Positions 12,757 to 22,608 of a stretch of 64,000 nt of DNA are shown here, piece after piece. The DNA comes from Triticum aestivum (taxonomy: Eukaryota > Streptophyta > Magnoliopsida > Poales > Poaceae). Position numbers and translations under genes: made by a program. Numbering within the stretch: the stretch's first letter is position 1; the number at the start of each line of letters is the position of its first letter. The notes under the pieces were generated by a model. The model was not told where the DNA came from, ran no database searches, and saw nothing but the letters and a program-made list of their open reading frames with translations. The stretch is from positions 169,565,703 through 169,629,702 of the forward strand of contig NC_057800.1 in NCBI RefSeq assembly GCF_018294505.1, given 5' to 3'.

Positions 12757-12853
12757 CTAATGATATATTTGCTGTGATATATAACTTGTATCACGTTGTT
12801 CTATTTGTCAACCTAGAGATACGTGCAAGTCTTATAAACTCGAAAGGAGGTAG

Positions 12854-13388
12854 GTGTCAACCGGAAATCTGATTAAAAACTCGGTGAAAATCACACCATA
12901 TAATAAGCTTTAAAAAATATTAAGAGAAAATATACTGCATAAGGCAAGCGCCGGCCCCGTCCCCTGCCAACGCCATTGCTCACTGTTGGCACGAGAAAAC
13001 AAACCAAGCCGAGATTTAAATCCTTGCGACCCTTTGATAAAAATAATAATACAAATCCATGTCCTGAGCGTCGGAGACATGGGTTGCCCACAGAAAAGGC
13101 CTCGGGGCCCCATGCATGCGTCACCTACTCGTCATCTTTGTTTCCTAGTTCAGGTCATTGGTGACGGGATTTTCTACACGCAGTCCCCTTGGCCTTGCCA
13201 TGCCCAGCTGATCCTGTGGTGTATCCGATTCGGCATCTTCTAAATGATCCATTGTTACTAAACATGTCAAGATTTGATATTTCCTACGTAATCTGTCTAG
13301 CTCACCAACTTTCTGAAATTAACTACATCACCCGAGAATGATGCAAGTATGGGTGTGCTACACTAAATTGGAAACATATAATATAATA
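12854..13388. other. Spacer without recognised features
   Basis: About 530 bases. Short overlapping frames on both strands (62-85 codons) share no family motif. Nothing else was recognised. Confidence 0.5.
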
Positions 13389-13470
13389 CCCCTTTGTTCC
13401 AAAATAGATGACCCGATTTTGTATTAAAGTTTATACAAAGTTAAGCCATCTATTTTGAAACGGAGAAAAT
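13389..13470. mobile_element. Thalos-like Stowaway MITE
   Basis: The 82-bp segment folds back on itself: TTCCAAAATAGATGACCC on the left pairs with CCATCTATTTTGAAACGG on the right, around AAAGTTTATACAAAGTT. TA precedes it. Size, the AAATAGATGA core and the A/T-rich centre fit the Thalos subgroup of Stowaway from memory. Outer CTCCCTC ends are degraded. Confidence 0.7.
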
Positions 13471-13513
13471 TTCTGTATAAACTAATATAAGATGTTTTAG
13501 GTCATTAATGATA
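13471..13513. mobile_element. Half of a Stowaway MITE
   Basis: The run CTGTATAAACTAATATAAGA followed by TGTTTTAGGTCATTA matches the left arm of a second Stowaway subgroup from memory, but its right arm is missing because the next MITE starts in the middle of it. This is a truncated or interrupted copy. Confidence 0.45.
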
Positions 13514-13605
13514 TTTTCTCTGTTTTAAAATAAGTGTCGCCGATTTAGTACAAAATTAATATAAATTGTACTAAACCAGTCACATTTATTTTGAGATGAA
13601 GGAAG
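13514..13605. mobile_element. Stowaway-like MITE
   Basis: A foldback of about 92 bp: TTCTCTGTTTTAAAATAAGT and GATTTAGTACAA on the left pair with TTGTACTAAACCAG and ACATTTATTTTGAGATGAAG on the right. TA dinucleotides flank both ends (13512-13513 and 13606-13607). Noncoding. Confidence 0.7.
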
Positions 13606-13876
13606 TATCATGTTAAGAAAAGATAAAGAAAGAATCCTCCTGCAAATGGCACTTGGCTCCGAAAGGAGACGAACTGGAGCGATATGTTCTTTCTTCACGT
13701 TCAGAAACGGAGACGTGCATGCATGCATGGAAGCATCCCTCCACAGTGTGTGGTTCAGCTGGTCGTGATTTGGCTCCAACACGTGCGCGTTGTGTTTATT
13801 TTGGGAGCAAATGGCTGAAAAATTGGCATATATAGTATAGATTGTTACTTGTTGATATGACATATTTTCCTTGTTA

Positions 13877-16128
13877 GAGCAATTCTAGCAGATCCCGCAT
13901 CCCGTCGACCAGTAAAATGCGTTTGCAGTTCGCGTAAAATGGTCTTTGCGGGTCGGCGCGGACGGCCACAGATGCAGACTCCTCAAACGGACCAGTATAA
14001 AAGTATATTCATGGAATATACTTTTTTACGGGTCAGCTTTGCAGGATCTGCTCTTTGCGCCGCTGCATCCCGTATCTCATTGGTCCGCAAATATCGGATC
14101 CAACATAATACAACAATCGAAAGCAAAACCAAATTATTCAAATCAAACATAATACAATAATCATCCATATTACAAATAATTATTCAAATCACCGTAGCAA
14201 ACGTAAATAATGCAATACAAAACTTGTCATGAATACAAATACAAATGAATACAAAAATTAGTCACCGTCCAGCCCTTTACCAATGGTGCTCAATGAGACC
14301 CTTCTGAAGTTGAAAGTGTGTGTTTGCATTTTCAATCTCCTTGTATGTCTGAAGAAAAGCTCTAATGCGGTTAGGGTCTCTACCTGGTTTGACACGGCTA
14401 CCCACATTGTCGTAGAAGAATTCCAAGTTCATTCCTCTCTCATTTTCAAGAATCATATTGTGCAGGATAACACAACATGTCATGACATTGTTTAAGGTTT
14501 TCTTATCCCAAAAACGAGCAGGATCACGGACAATGGCAAACCTAGATTGCAAAACACCGAATGCTCTCTCAATGTCTTTTCGGGCTGCCTCTTGTACCTT
14601 TGCAAATTCACATTGTTTTTTAGTTTTGGGTTCTTTGATGCTTTTGACAAATGTGCACCAAGGAGGGTATATACCATCTGCAAGATAGTACCCCTTTGTG
14701 TATTCATGCCCATTGATAGTGTAGTTGCAAGCAGGAGCATCACCACTAGCAAGCTTAGCAAACAAATGAGACCGCTGCAACACATTGATATCGTTGAGAG
14801 TGCCCGACATACAAAAAAGCAATGCCAAATCCATAAATCCTTGGATGCTACGGCCTCTAGCACAATTGTTGCATCACGAGACTTGCCACAATACATTCCT
14901 TGCCATGCCTTGGGGCAATTTTTCCAAGTCCAATGCATATAATCAATGCTACCTAGCATGCCAAGCCAACCTCTCCTCTCATTAGATGCCATCAATTTCT
15001 TTGTGTCATCTTCGTTGGGTGCCTGAAGATACTCAGGACCAAAGACACAGATGATCACCTTTGCAAATCTACGCACAGACTCAATTGTAGTATCTTCACC
15101 AATGCGAAGGTACTCATCGGCATAGTCAGCCGGAACACCATATGCAATCACCCGCATTGCCGTGGAGATTTTTTGATATGCACTAAATCCCTTTAAGCCC
15201 GCATCATTTCTTCTTCGAGTAAAATACCGGCAATTTGCCTCGCAAGCTTGAACAATTTTGACAAAGAGGGATCAGCGCATTTGTACCTTCTCCGGAAGAG
15301 GTGCGGTGGATATGCAGGATTCTCCGTGAAGTAGTCTTGCATCAACATCTCGTTCCCAAGATGACGATTCTGAGGAATGCAAAGACGCTCGACGGTCGAT
15401 CCTCGCCTCCTCTTCCGGTTCTCGTCTTCGTGCTCCTTCACGGCAAGTGACATGACTAATGTCTGCTGCCAAAAGTTCGCAAGCATGGTCTCAACATCCG
15501 AGTCGTCTGAATCGGACGAATCGGAGAGTAAGAACTTCTCGCACGGGCTCAACTCCATCTACATGCGTACCGGCGCGTCAATCAACTATATCGCTCGCTC
15601 GCAAAAATCACAAAAATACGCACTAACCGGTGGCGGATGCGGCGGGTGATCCCGGGCGGTGACGAGGAGGCGGGCTCGACGGTGGTCGATCCCCCGGCGG
15701 CGGCAGCGACGAGGGCGGCTCTCTCGCTGGATCCGCGCGCGGGGAGGGGGGGGGGGGTCAGGGCAGCGTCTCGACGCGGGAGGGTGTGCGGCAGCCCCGC
15801 GGCGCGATTCCGCCTGCAGATTTGACCGGAATCGCTTGCGGCGGGCGGGCGGAAGCAAAGGCGGTCGGCGGCGGAAGGAGGGGGGAAGGCGCGCGGGCTG
15901 AAATGTCCCTCCCGCCAACTGCTTCTCTATGATGCAGTGCACCGCAGCCGCGAGGGGGAAACCCGCGTATACCCGCGTTGGGGTCGGGATTTTGCCACGC
16001 CCCTCAAAAAAATTTATGGATCGGGGCAGGATGCGGGGTCTGATCGGGCAAATTTTTCCACCCCTACCCGCATTTTAACGGTTATTTTGCATGTCGAAGA
16101 TGAATGCGGGGTCTGCTAGAGTTGCTCT
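13877..16128 (-). mobile_element. PIF/Harbinger DNA transposon, defective
   Basis: Terminal inverted repeats are visible: GAGCAATTCTAGCAGATCCC at the left and, as reverse complement of the right end, GAGCAACTCTAGCAGACCCC. TTA flanks both sides (13874-13876; 16129-16131 after one extra T), the preferred three-base target of this superfamily. Inside is one transposase gene on the minus strand with frameshifts. The second gene of autonomous members, a Myb-like DNA-binding protein, is absent; the GC-rich 15590-15900 segment is upstream of the transposase and may be its leader. At about 2.25 kb the element is short for an autonomous member. Confidence 0.9.
14277..15558 (-). pseudogene. PIF/Harbinger DDE transposase, frameshifted
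   Basis: The protein would cut and paste the element through a DDE nuclease domain (DDE_Tnp_4 type). It is read in three pieces. The N-terminal piece (15558-15193) is acidic and Ser/Asp-rich at its start and contains YPPHLFRRRYK. The second (15157 to about 14815) has the first catalytic Asp in GSIDYMHW. The third (14834-14277) has the second Asp in GTLNDINVLQ and the Glu in DIERAFGVLQ, ending with the usual Gln/Lys-rich tail. One indel near 15185 joins pieces one and two, and a second near 14815, in a run of A residues, joins two and three. All three acidic residues are kept, so inactivation looks recent relative to the protein's decay. Confidence 0.88.
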
Positions 16129-16131
16129 TTA

Positions 16132-16184
16132 CTTCCTCCATCCTATAATACAAGAAACACTCTTATATAATGGGACGGATGGAG
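16132..16184. mobile_element. Minimal 53-bp Stowaway MITE
   Basis: CTTCCTCCATCCTATAATAC at the left and the reverse complement of the right end, CTCCATCCGTCCCATTATAT, form an inverted repeat across nearly the whole segment. TA flanks both ends (16130-16131 and 16185-16186). It is a strongly deleted copy made of little more than its two ends. Confidence 0.75.
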
Positions 16185-17030
16185 TATTTGCCACCCTATA
16201 TGTAGGTTCGGTAAGGAAGAAAATCGATAGTATTTGTTTGTTTAGAGCAATATTTTACGCAAAGTTGCGATGGTGCCACATGCTCAAATCCTGAAAAGTT
16301 ATACTAGTATCATAAACTACAAACGACCCGATTCCCCGACGTACGTGTATGCCTGCGGTTGGTGGAGCAACCTTGAGAGGAAATCAAACTTTACTCATGG
16401 AGTTACACTCTGATAGCGAAACACCACAGATAACCTGGGGTTACATCGGTCAAAGCAAAACAACTTTACTCGTATCGGCCAGTGTGACATCCTAGTACAC
16501 TAGCTAATTTTCCGTGCGTTGTAGTGATCTTTTTGTCCAATGCTCGATGATTTTTTAATAGGTAATGTGATTCTTTCATCCAAATAATGATACTCTTCAT
16601 AATTAATATGATTCTACGGTCCAAAGAATGGCACCCTTCATATTAACATGATTCTTTCGTCCAAAGAATGATACTCTTCGTAGCTAACGTGAAACTAACA
16701 AACTTACAAAATTTAACCAAACCATGACGTATCATCACAACCAGAGACTTCATTTAATAATAGAGATTTGCCACTAAACTATGTTGCTAATTTGCTTTTC
16801 TCTTCTAGGTGCTAATTTGCTTTTCCACACTGCGAGCTGAGTTAACATCACGCTGAGAATAATCTGCGCCCGCCTAACAGAGGAACAGCCTATGATTGCC
16901 TCTATCCATGTGCACCATCTCGTTTTTTATAGCCCAACTGCCAGAATTTTGATATGGAGACCCCAGCCAAGCGTACGTGTGGGAGTTATCTCTTTCCAGA
17001 CATTCCATGATGAGACGGACTGACGGAGCA
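16185..17030. other. Spacer with a short tandem repeat
   Basis: Apart from the 41-bp tandem repeat at 16523-16688 I see no gene, RNA or transposon end in this stretch. Frames are short. Confidence 0.5.
16523..16688 (+). repeat. Tandem repeat, period about 41 bp, four units
   Basis: Three clear units start at 16567, 16608 and 16648, each with ATTCTTTCGTCCAAAGAATG and CACCCTTCAT-like halves in diverged form; a fourth, weaker unit precedes them from 16523. Confidence 0.75.
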
Positions 17031-17049
17031 TATATTAATAAGACTAATC
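17031..17049. repeat. 19-bp target-site duplication, left
   Basis: TATATTAATAAGACTAATC, identical to 17356-17374. Confidence 0.85.
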
Positions 17050-17355
17050 TTTTTTTTTATGAACTAGAAGAATGCCCGTGCCTTGCAACGAGATATATTA
17101 AATCTTCTAGTACGTAGGCTTGTGATTTACCTATCTATAATAATGCGATTGTGTAAATAAATGATTATCAAATTATGTCCATGAATTATCTTATATTTTG
17201 ATCCGATGTTTGGTAAATAATTAAAGTGGAGTTGGTTCAGAAGGTAAGTAAATTAAGGTGATCTGTTATCATACAAGGAAGGTTGGACGAAGGGGTGGTG
17301 AGAAAAAAGATGAAATGGGAACCTTACGTTCTTTTTAAGTAGTAGAGATAGAGAT
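17050..17355 (-). mobile_element. Retroposed 306-bp insertion with poly(A) tail, minus strand
   Basis: Perfect 19-bp direct repeats flank the segment. On the minus strand it starts ATCTCTATCTCTACTACTT and ends CTTCTAGTTCAT followed by nine A residues, directly before the target duplication. Long duplication plus poly(A) is the signature of target-primed reverse transcription. It also contains a GCAAGGCACGGGCATTC motif and TC..CTAG boundaries that resemble Helitron ends (17064-17354), so it could be a retroposed transcript of a Helitron-related repeat or a SINE-like family that shares this motif. No ORF. Confidence 0.7.
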
Positions 17356-17374
17356 TATATTAATAAGACTAATC
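17356..17374. repeat. 19-bp target-site duplication, right
   Basis: TATATTAATAAGACTAATC, identical to 17031-17049. Confidence 0.85.
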
Positions 17375-18190
17375 AACCGAGTACTACAACCATTATATTT
17401 TTCAATGATACAATAGTACTTATGTGCATGGAACGCAAATTCAGTGGAAATATGACTACCCAGATAACCGTGTGTTGGGATCGCGATTGGCGGTTGGCAG
17501 GTATGATTTCCTTCTCTGACGTCTTCAATGAGTAGCAACGCAAGATCTGGAGTTTCATGGTGTGTCCAGGGTGCTGACCCGGTCTGATTCGTGCAACGAC
17601 AATGATTTTGTCTTTGATGAGCCACCTTGGAGGTCCGTAAAGTTGCATATCAGCGATGAAGCCCCATCGAGCTCAGGTGAGGTTGTGATCCGTCCTATTA
17701 TCCTTTGGGGACTTCTGTGGTGGTGCTGGAGGCAAGTGACGGTCGTTGGTGTCAATCTCAGGGGATTATTGTAATTTACTTTCTCGGTTGGTGGTCCTTT
17801 GTGCAAAGGCTAGCCTTCAGCTGTTTTGTCAGATTGGCGTCTAGATGGCTTGTGCTATGATTTTTATGATACCATGCAAAAAAAAGTCATGGTATTTCTT
17901 TACTACTTAATTAGCACACCCAACTGGTTAAGAAGAGATCTAGTCAGAGCTTACAACGAATGGACCGGATTTGAAGCAGAGAAAATGCCAAATGAACATA
18001 GGCCTTGATTGTTTGTGCTTTTGAAGTAGTTTCTAAAGAAACATGGTCAAACTAAGACATGGCATTAAGGATGACCTGGGGAAATTATTTCTAAGCCTCT
18101 GACAAATCCATACTAACAACAACACTCCCGTCCAAAGCCGCAAAAAAAGGAAATACATGGAAAAGAAAGGATGTCAATCTACTTTTTTTG

Positions 18191-18221
18191 TGTGTGTGTG
18201 TGTGGTGGGGGGGGGGGGGTG
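18191..18221. repeat. TG run followed by poly(G)
   Basis: TGTGTGTGTGTGTG followed by GG and a run of eleven or more G residues; simple sequence prone to slippage. Confidence 0.9.
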
Positions 18222-18463
18222 TCTTCTAAAATGTGAAATATTGAATGAAAAGCTCTGACTTATCATAGCATTACGTCAATATGCATTTATCGAATGATGA
18301 CTTGGACATTCTCCTAGGGTATAACAGAAGGCAACTTCTAGCTATATAGACTAAAATACCATTGGAAGCTACTTCCACGGCTTTCGTTACTCTCACGCCC
18401 CTACTATATTTTATTTGGAGAAATTGCAATAATTGCCATTTATAAAGCACCATCCACCTCCCT

Positions 18464-18472
18464 CCTCCTCCT

Positions 18473-18528
<56 letters not shown>
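18464..18528. repeat. CTC then GA microsatellite
   Basis: A short CCT/CTC triplet run passes directly into about 26 GA dinucleotides. Confidence 0.95.
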
Positions 18529-18531
<3 letters not shown>

Positions 18532-18832
18532 CTGGCATCTCGGCCACTCTATAGTTGTGTTGCCAAACGATCAACCTTTATCATAATCGCTTCCTCTGAC
18601 TTCAGCTCTGCCACCTTAGCCAACCCACAACCGCACCCCAAACAAACATAACCTAAGCAACAAGATATTATGACAATTTTGTAATAAAAAAGAAACTCCT
18701 TGGTCCTAAGGGCAGTATAAGTGTGTGTACATACGATGTATCATATGCATGAAATGTGTGTTTATATATAAGTTTTTAATGGTTAATATATTAGCGTTGC
18801 ATGTAAAGTAGTTGTTATTTGGCATGGTTTAC

Positions 18833-18834
<2 letters not shown>

Positions 18835-18916
<82 letters not shown>
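18835..18916. repeat. Long GA microsatellite
   Basis: About 40 uninterrupted GA dinucleotides, 300 bp downstream of the first GA run and in the same orientation. Confidence 0.97.
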
Positions 18917-18919
<3 letters not shown>

Positions 18920-20779
18920 ATAGTTGTCTCTGGTTCTACGATAAGAGTCATATCAAAGATTGGGGCAGAGCTGCCATAGAGGCATTGGTGTTAGCTGACA
19001 CAGTCACTTTTGTAAGTTTTTCAAAAATCGTATACTAATCACTGCTTAATTGCGTAGATAACACCATTGGTACATAGTTGCGACCATACAGATTTTTCTC
19101 TAGCTTGGGATGCATATTTTCTCTCTTTATTCTGTCTATGTCTCAGTCGATTGATTCTACAAAGTGCAGCTTTATCTCGGTAAAAAAATGTAGCTTGCAT
19201 TTTTTTTTCACCCAGTGCACTTTTCTGAGAAAGTGCAAGATGGAATTTCACTTTTCAGAAACCGGCCAAGACTTACGAAAATGTCAATCAACTGAGAATG
19301 GTTCTCTCTCTCTTTCTCATTAACATTTTTTCTTCAAAAAGGGGGAAACCCTGGCTTCTACATCGTGGTGATGCACATATCTAAATTTATTAAATGAAAT
19401 AAAAGTAGTCGACAACATTTACGGTGCTAGCAAAGGGGTTAGCAAAAACACGAAAAAGACCACAACAGATCGGTAAAGTAGATTACATTTTTTTATGGGC
19501 GGTAAAATAGATTACTGAGTGCATCACTCGATGCAGAGGCCGAGGGGTTTCCTCTCTTTTTGAAAAAACAAACACGACTTAACCACGTCATCTATTAGTG
19601 ATATGGCAGCCAAAACTGCTGAATAAATCATGTGCGACCAGACTGCACCCAAAGGTAATACAACTGGTTTTGTTACACTTGGAGAAAAAAATTCGGCTTG
19701 CTAGCTACAGTACAGTTATGGCATGCACGCATGTACGCTCTTTGGTGTGGAGTTTGCACCTTGGGGTCTTGCATATAAAAGAAGAATGGCTAGGTAATGA
19801 ATCGAGTTTGCTTGAAGCTAGCCCGACACGCTTTTGGCTCCCACATGGAGGCGTGCGCTTGGGTGACATTTATCGACCTGAAATGCTAAACTATCGGTGC
19901 CCCTTTTACAGCCTCGCAAAGCATGGATGGACGCATACATACATATAATAATAGTACGTGCATGAAGCCTCTCACTAGAGTCACCACGAATATTCCCCAT
20001 CCAACATGTGATTACAGCATAAGAAAAGGCAAGATATGTTAGCAATAATACATGCATGGAAAGATTTGGTTTATTAATTTATTAACTAAAGTACGAGGAG
20101 GCCACGAATGATTGAGCCCGTGTAGTATGCATAATAGTACAGGGCAGAGCTGGCAGTATGTCTTGGTGTCGATCAATCAGGATGCCGTACGTGGGTTGAC
20201 AGGAGGACTTGATTTTGTTGAAATAATGTATGTATGCTTAGGGTGGCATCGTGGTGTAACCCCTTTTGAGCATTTGTACTTGGGCGGCCAGTGCATGATC
20301 ATGCATCCACGGTCTTGGGAAAAACTGCCTCTAACTGTCACTGGCTTAGAGCAACTTTAGTAGAGTTAGTCATATCGACAGTCATCATATCACATATGAA
20401 GTGCAGCTCATATGGATTTGGAGGCCGGGCCGAGGTCAGGGATGGCATTTTCAAGGGGGCGAGGCCCAGTATGGCGCAATTCGTCTTGGCTAATGTCATC
20501 ATTTCATGTAGAATATGTGTAATCTCATGCGGTGCCTCTCTGCCATCAAGTCCGTATGGTTTCTCCTTGTAATGGAGCCACACGGCGCGGTCGTTTTCAG
20601 TCTTTGACCCCTGCCCGGTGGCGATGTGCTTGATGATTTCACGGGGTGGATAGTTAATGTGTACGCGGCGTACCTTTCATCCATGCCTCCTTAGCAGTGA
20701 AGCAACGGGAAGCACACAGTGGCCGATATGAACTACGCGGGTGAGCTCTCTCCTCCTTCTCATACATGATCTATCGGAT

Positions 20780-21236
20780 ATGATTCTGACAAATCCCTCG
20801 GTAGGGTATCCTGGCTAGGAGATTAGACTGGATGGTAATAGGAGGCGAGCTTTTACCCATGTTCGGGCCCTCATGATCGAGGTAATAACCTACTCCTGCT
20901 CTAGTATATTGTGATTGGAGTGTGTGCAAAGTACATGTGAATACCAAGGGATTGTGTTATGTTCTATCGATGAGCCCAGGCCCGACTTATATATACACCG
21001 GGTGTCCTAGGGTTACAGATCCTAGTCAGCTACATCGGTGGAGGTAGAGTCCTCCACGGCTCCAGTTTCTTCGACTTGCAATGCAAGTCCTCTGGAGTCT
21101 TTTGTATAAACATCATGGGCCACAAAACGTGTCCTAGTATGCAACCGACCTAGGGGTCCTCAGCCCAGCTCACCAGGCCAGGAACCGATGTGGTAAGAGA
21201 GCCCTTGGTCGGGGTACCGTGAGGATCTTCACATAG
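20780..21236 (-). mobile_element. Truncated Gypsy LTR (Sukkula/Wilma-like), minus strand
   Basis: Read on the minus strand, a TATA box (GTGTATATATAAGTCGGGC, around 20985-21000) is followed by GGAGTAGGTTATTACCTCGA and GAGGGCCCGAACATGGGTAA and then CCCTACCGAGGGATTTG. That order matches, from memory, the 3' half of Sukkula-like Gypsy LTRs. Neither LTR end nor a primer site is clear, so it is a fragment. Confidence 0.5.
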
Positions 21237-21730
21237 TGTAAGTACATTTAATGCCCCTAGAGGGTTTTGAATGATTAATGACAACATAGTTAAGGGACAA
21301 ATGTGTTTGCGAGTATACATAGGTGAAAGTCCGTGAGGATTTGGTTTAACATGAGAGTTATGTGCCCCAAAAAATTGTGATGACAATCAATACTTTCGGA
21401 ATGCATGTCCGAGGAACAATCAGTTCGCAGGGATGGATTAGGAAGCGTAGTGAAGACTTTTGTTTTTCTAGTTTCATTTACTTTTATTTGAGTCATAGGT
21501 CAAACCGTACTATTAAGGAGGTTCTAAGTGAAAGTTGAGATTTAGGTCCTCGATGAATGCTCAATCCAAACCTATCTCTTTGACGAAGTCTTGGAAATCT
21601 CTTCGTGCATTAAGTTTTTTCTCTCTGAATCCGAGACGATGTTCTTTGGGACCGCGAAGAAGAAACAACAGAGTTGAATCGTATTCACTTGTTCCGCAAG
21701 TAAGTCATAGACTAGCGTACATTATACCGG
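21237..21730 (+). mobile_element. Truncated Copia LTR fragment
   Basis: The run TGCCCCTAGAGGGTTTTG, AATGACAACATAGTTAAGGG and ACAAATGTGTTTGCGAGT resembles the 5' end of a Copia LTR family whose LTR starts TGAAAGTGCAT. The start is eroded to TGTAAGTACAT at 21238, and no PBS or partner LTR is visible. Confidence 0.45.
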
Positions 21731-22168
21731 GGGTGGACCATCGCCGGAAAGCCTGATACTAGGCCCACCTCAAGGCACAGGAGGCATGGAAACATGCTTG
21801 GCCCAACAATCAATCCAAGCCCGACTTTGAGATAAAACATGATCTTGGCATTCAGGCCAAGAAGCTCTCATAGCAAGGTCAGCGAGGGCCCCTGAAAAAC
21901 CCTAGCTCTCACCCCCTTTATAAGGTGAGGCTAGGGGTAGGTTGAGGGCGTCCACTCAATATCTCAGACTTTGGTAGCATTCATCACCCCCAATCTGTGA
22001 CCCCCTCACACGATGTGTTCCCCCATTAAACCAAAACAAAAAGGAGTAGAGTGTTACCTCGACCATGAGGGCACAAATCTAGGTAAGAAAACATGTGCAC
22101 AATCCCCACTCATACTTCCAGCTAGACTCTCCACCCTACCGGGGCACTGACGGTTTTTTGCACCATCA
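21731..22168 (+). mobile_element. 3' part of a Gypsy LTR, plus strand
   Basis: A CCCCTTTATAAGGTGAGGC promoter-like box at about 21910, then GTAGAGTGTTACCTCGACCA and a CA end at 22168 (CACCATCA). It is followed by GTTGATGCGCTAG, a decayed form of the GTTGGCGCGCTAG primer site of related Gypsy elements. The 5' part of the LTR is missing. Confidence 0.45.
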
Positions 22169-22608
22169 GTTGATGCGCTAGTCAGTGACTGGGTCGGATG
22201 GAGACTGACTTCATATCAAATCTCCGATCATGCCTTGCGGCTTCATGCTAGGCTAGAGCTTCACTTTCAGATCCCTCACCTTCATAAAAAATGGGGCAGT
22301 ATGACTCCACATTAACCCGCCACCCGTCCCTGTTCAAACCATCTTCTTTGGCACACTCGCGTTCAACATCAACCTCCGACTCCGCGTTCTGCCACTTTAT
22401 CAAGAAGCAAGTGCAGCTTCCAAGGAACATGTGCGAGCATCATCATCAGCCTCCGAACCATAAAACGATGACGGTTCCCCGACAATCCTCTTGATTGAAG
22501 CCTGGACATAGGCCGCGTGGTCGGGACGTTGCACCGACTCGACGACAACCCACCAGCCTGCCCTCACATCACATCTGGTCGTGATGGTCTACACTAACTA
22601 GCCACTCA
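22169..22608 (+). mobile_element. Leader remnant of the fragmentary Gypsy element
   Basis: The 440 bases following the decayed primer site have no gag homology that I can see and end where the minus-strand gag-protease of element A begins; the join near 22610-22650 is a truncation point. Confidence 0.35.

Larger units (their letters stand above)
12515..12853. mobile_element. Stowaway-like MITE split by a SINE fragment
   Basis: The left end CTACCTCCTTTC and the reverse complement of the right end, also CTACCTCCTTTC, form a 12-bp inverted repeat, and the subterminal bases (TTATAA..CTTGC) also match. TA precedes the left end; the right flank is GT, so the TA duplication has decayed on one side. 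The element is enlarged by an insertion at 12631-12696 bounded by 60-bp direct repeats. Confidence 0.7.
17375..20779. other. Long spacer with microsatellites, no gene recognised
   Basis: About 3.4 kb. Segment 17570-17830 looks like the transcribed part of an old retroposon but I cannot place it. The ORFs (60-116 codons) share no family motifs and overlap on both strands. Notable simple repeats are listed separately. Between 18920 and 20779 nothing was recognised apart from AT-rich DNA. Confidence 0.5.

Noticed and set aside
17064..17354. A simple non-autonomous Helitron
   Set aside because: The TC and CTAG boundaries and the hairpin-like GCACGGGC motif fit, but a perfect 19-bp target duplication and an A tail just outside show that this copy was inserted by reverse transcription. 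Kept as a possible Helitron-derived retroposon.
17826..18008. 60-codon ORF with WLRRDLVRAYNEWTGFEAE
   Set aside because: It looks faintly protein-like but has no support from splice sites, neighbours or a recognised family.
19598..20572. Several ORFs of 80-116 codons
   Set aside because: Overlapping frames on both strands, no motif, AT-rich context with scattered repeat fragments.
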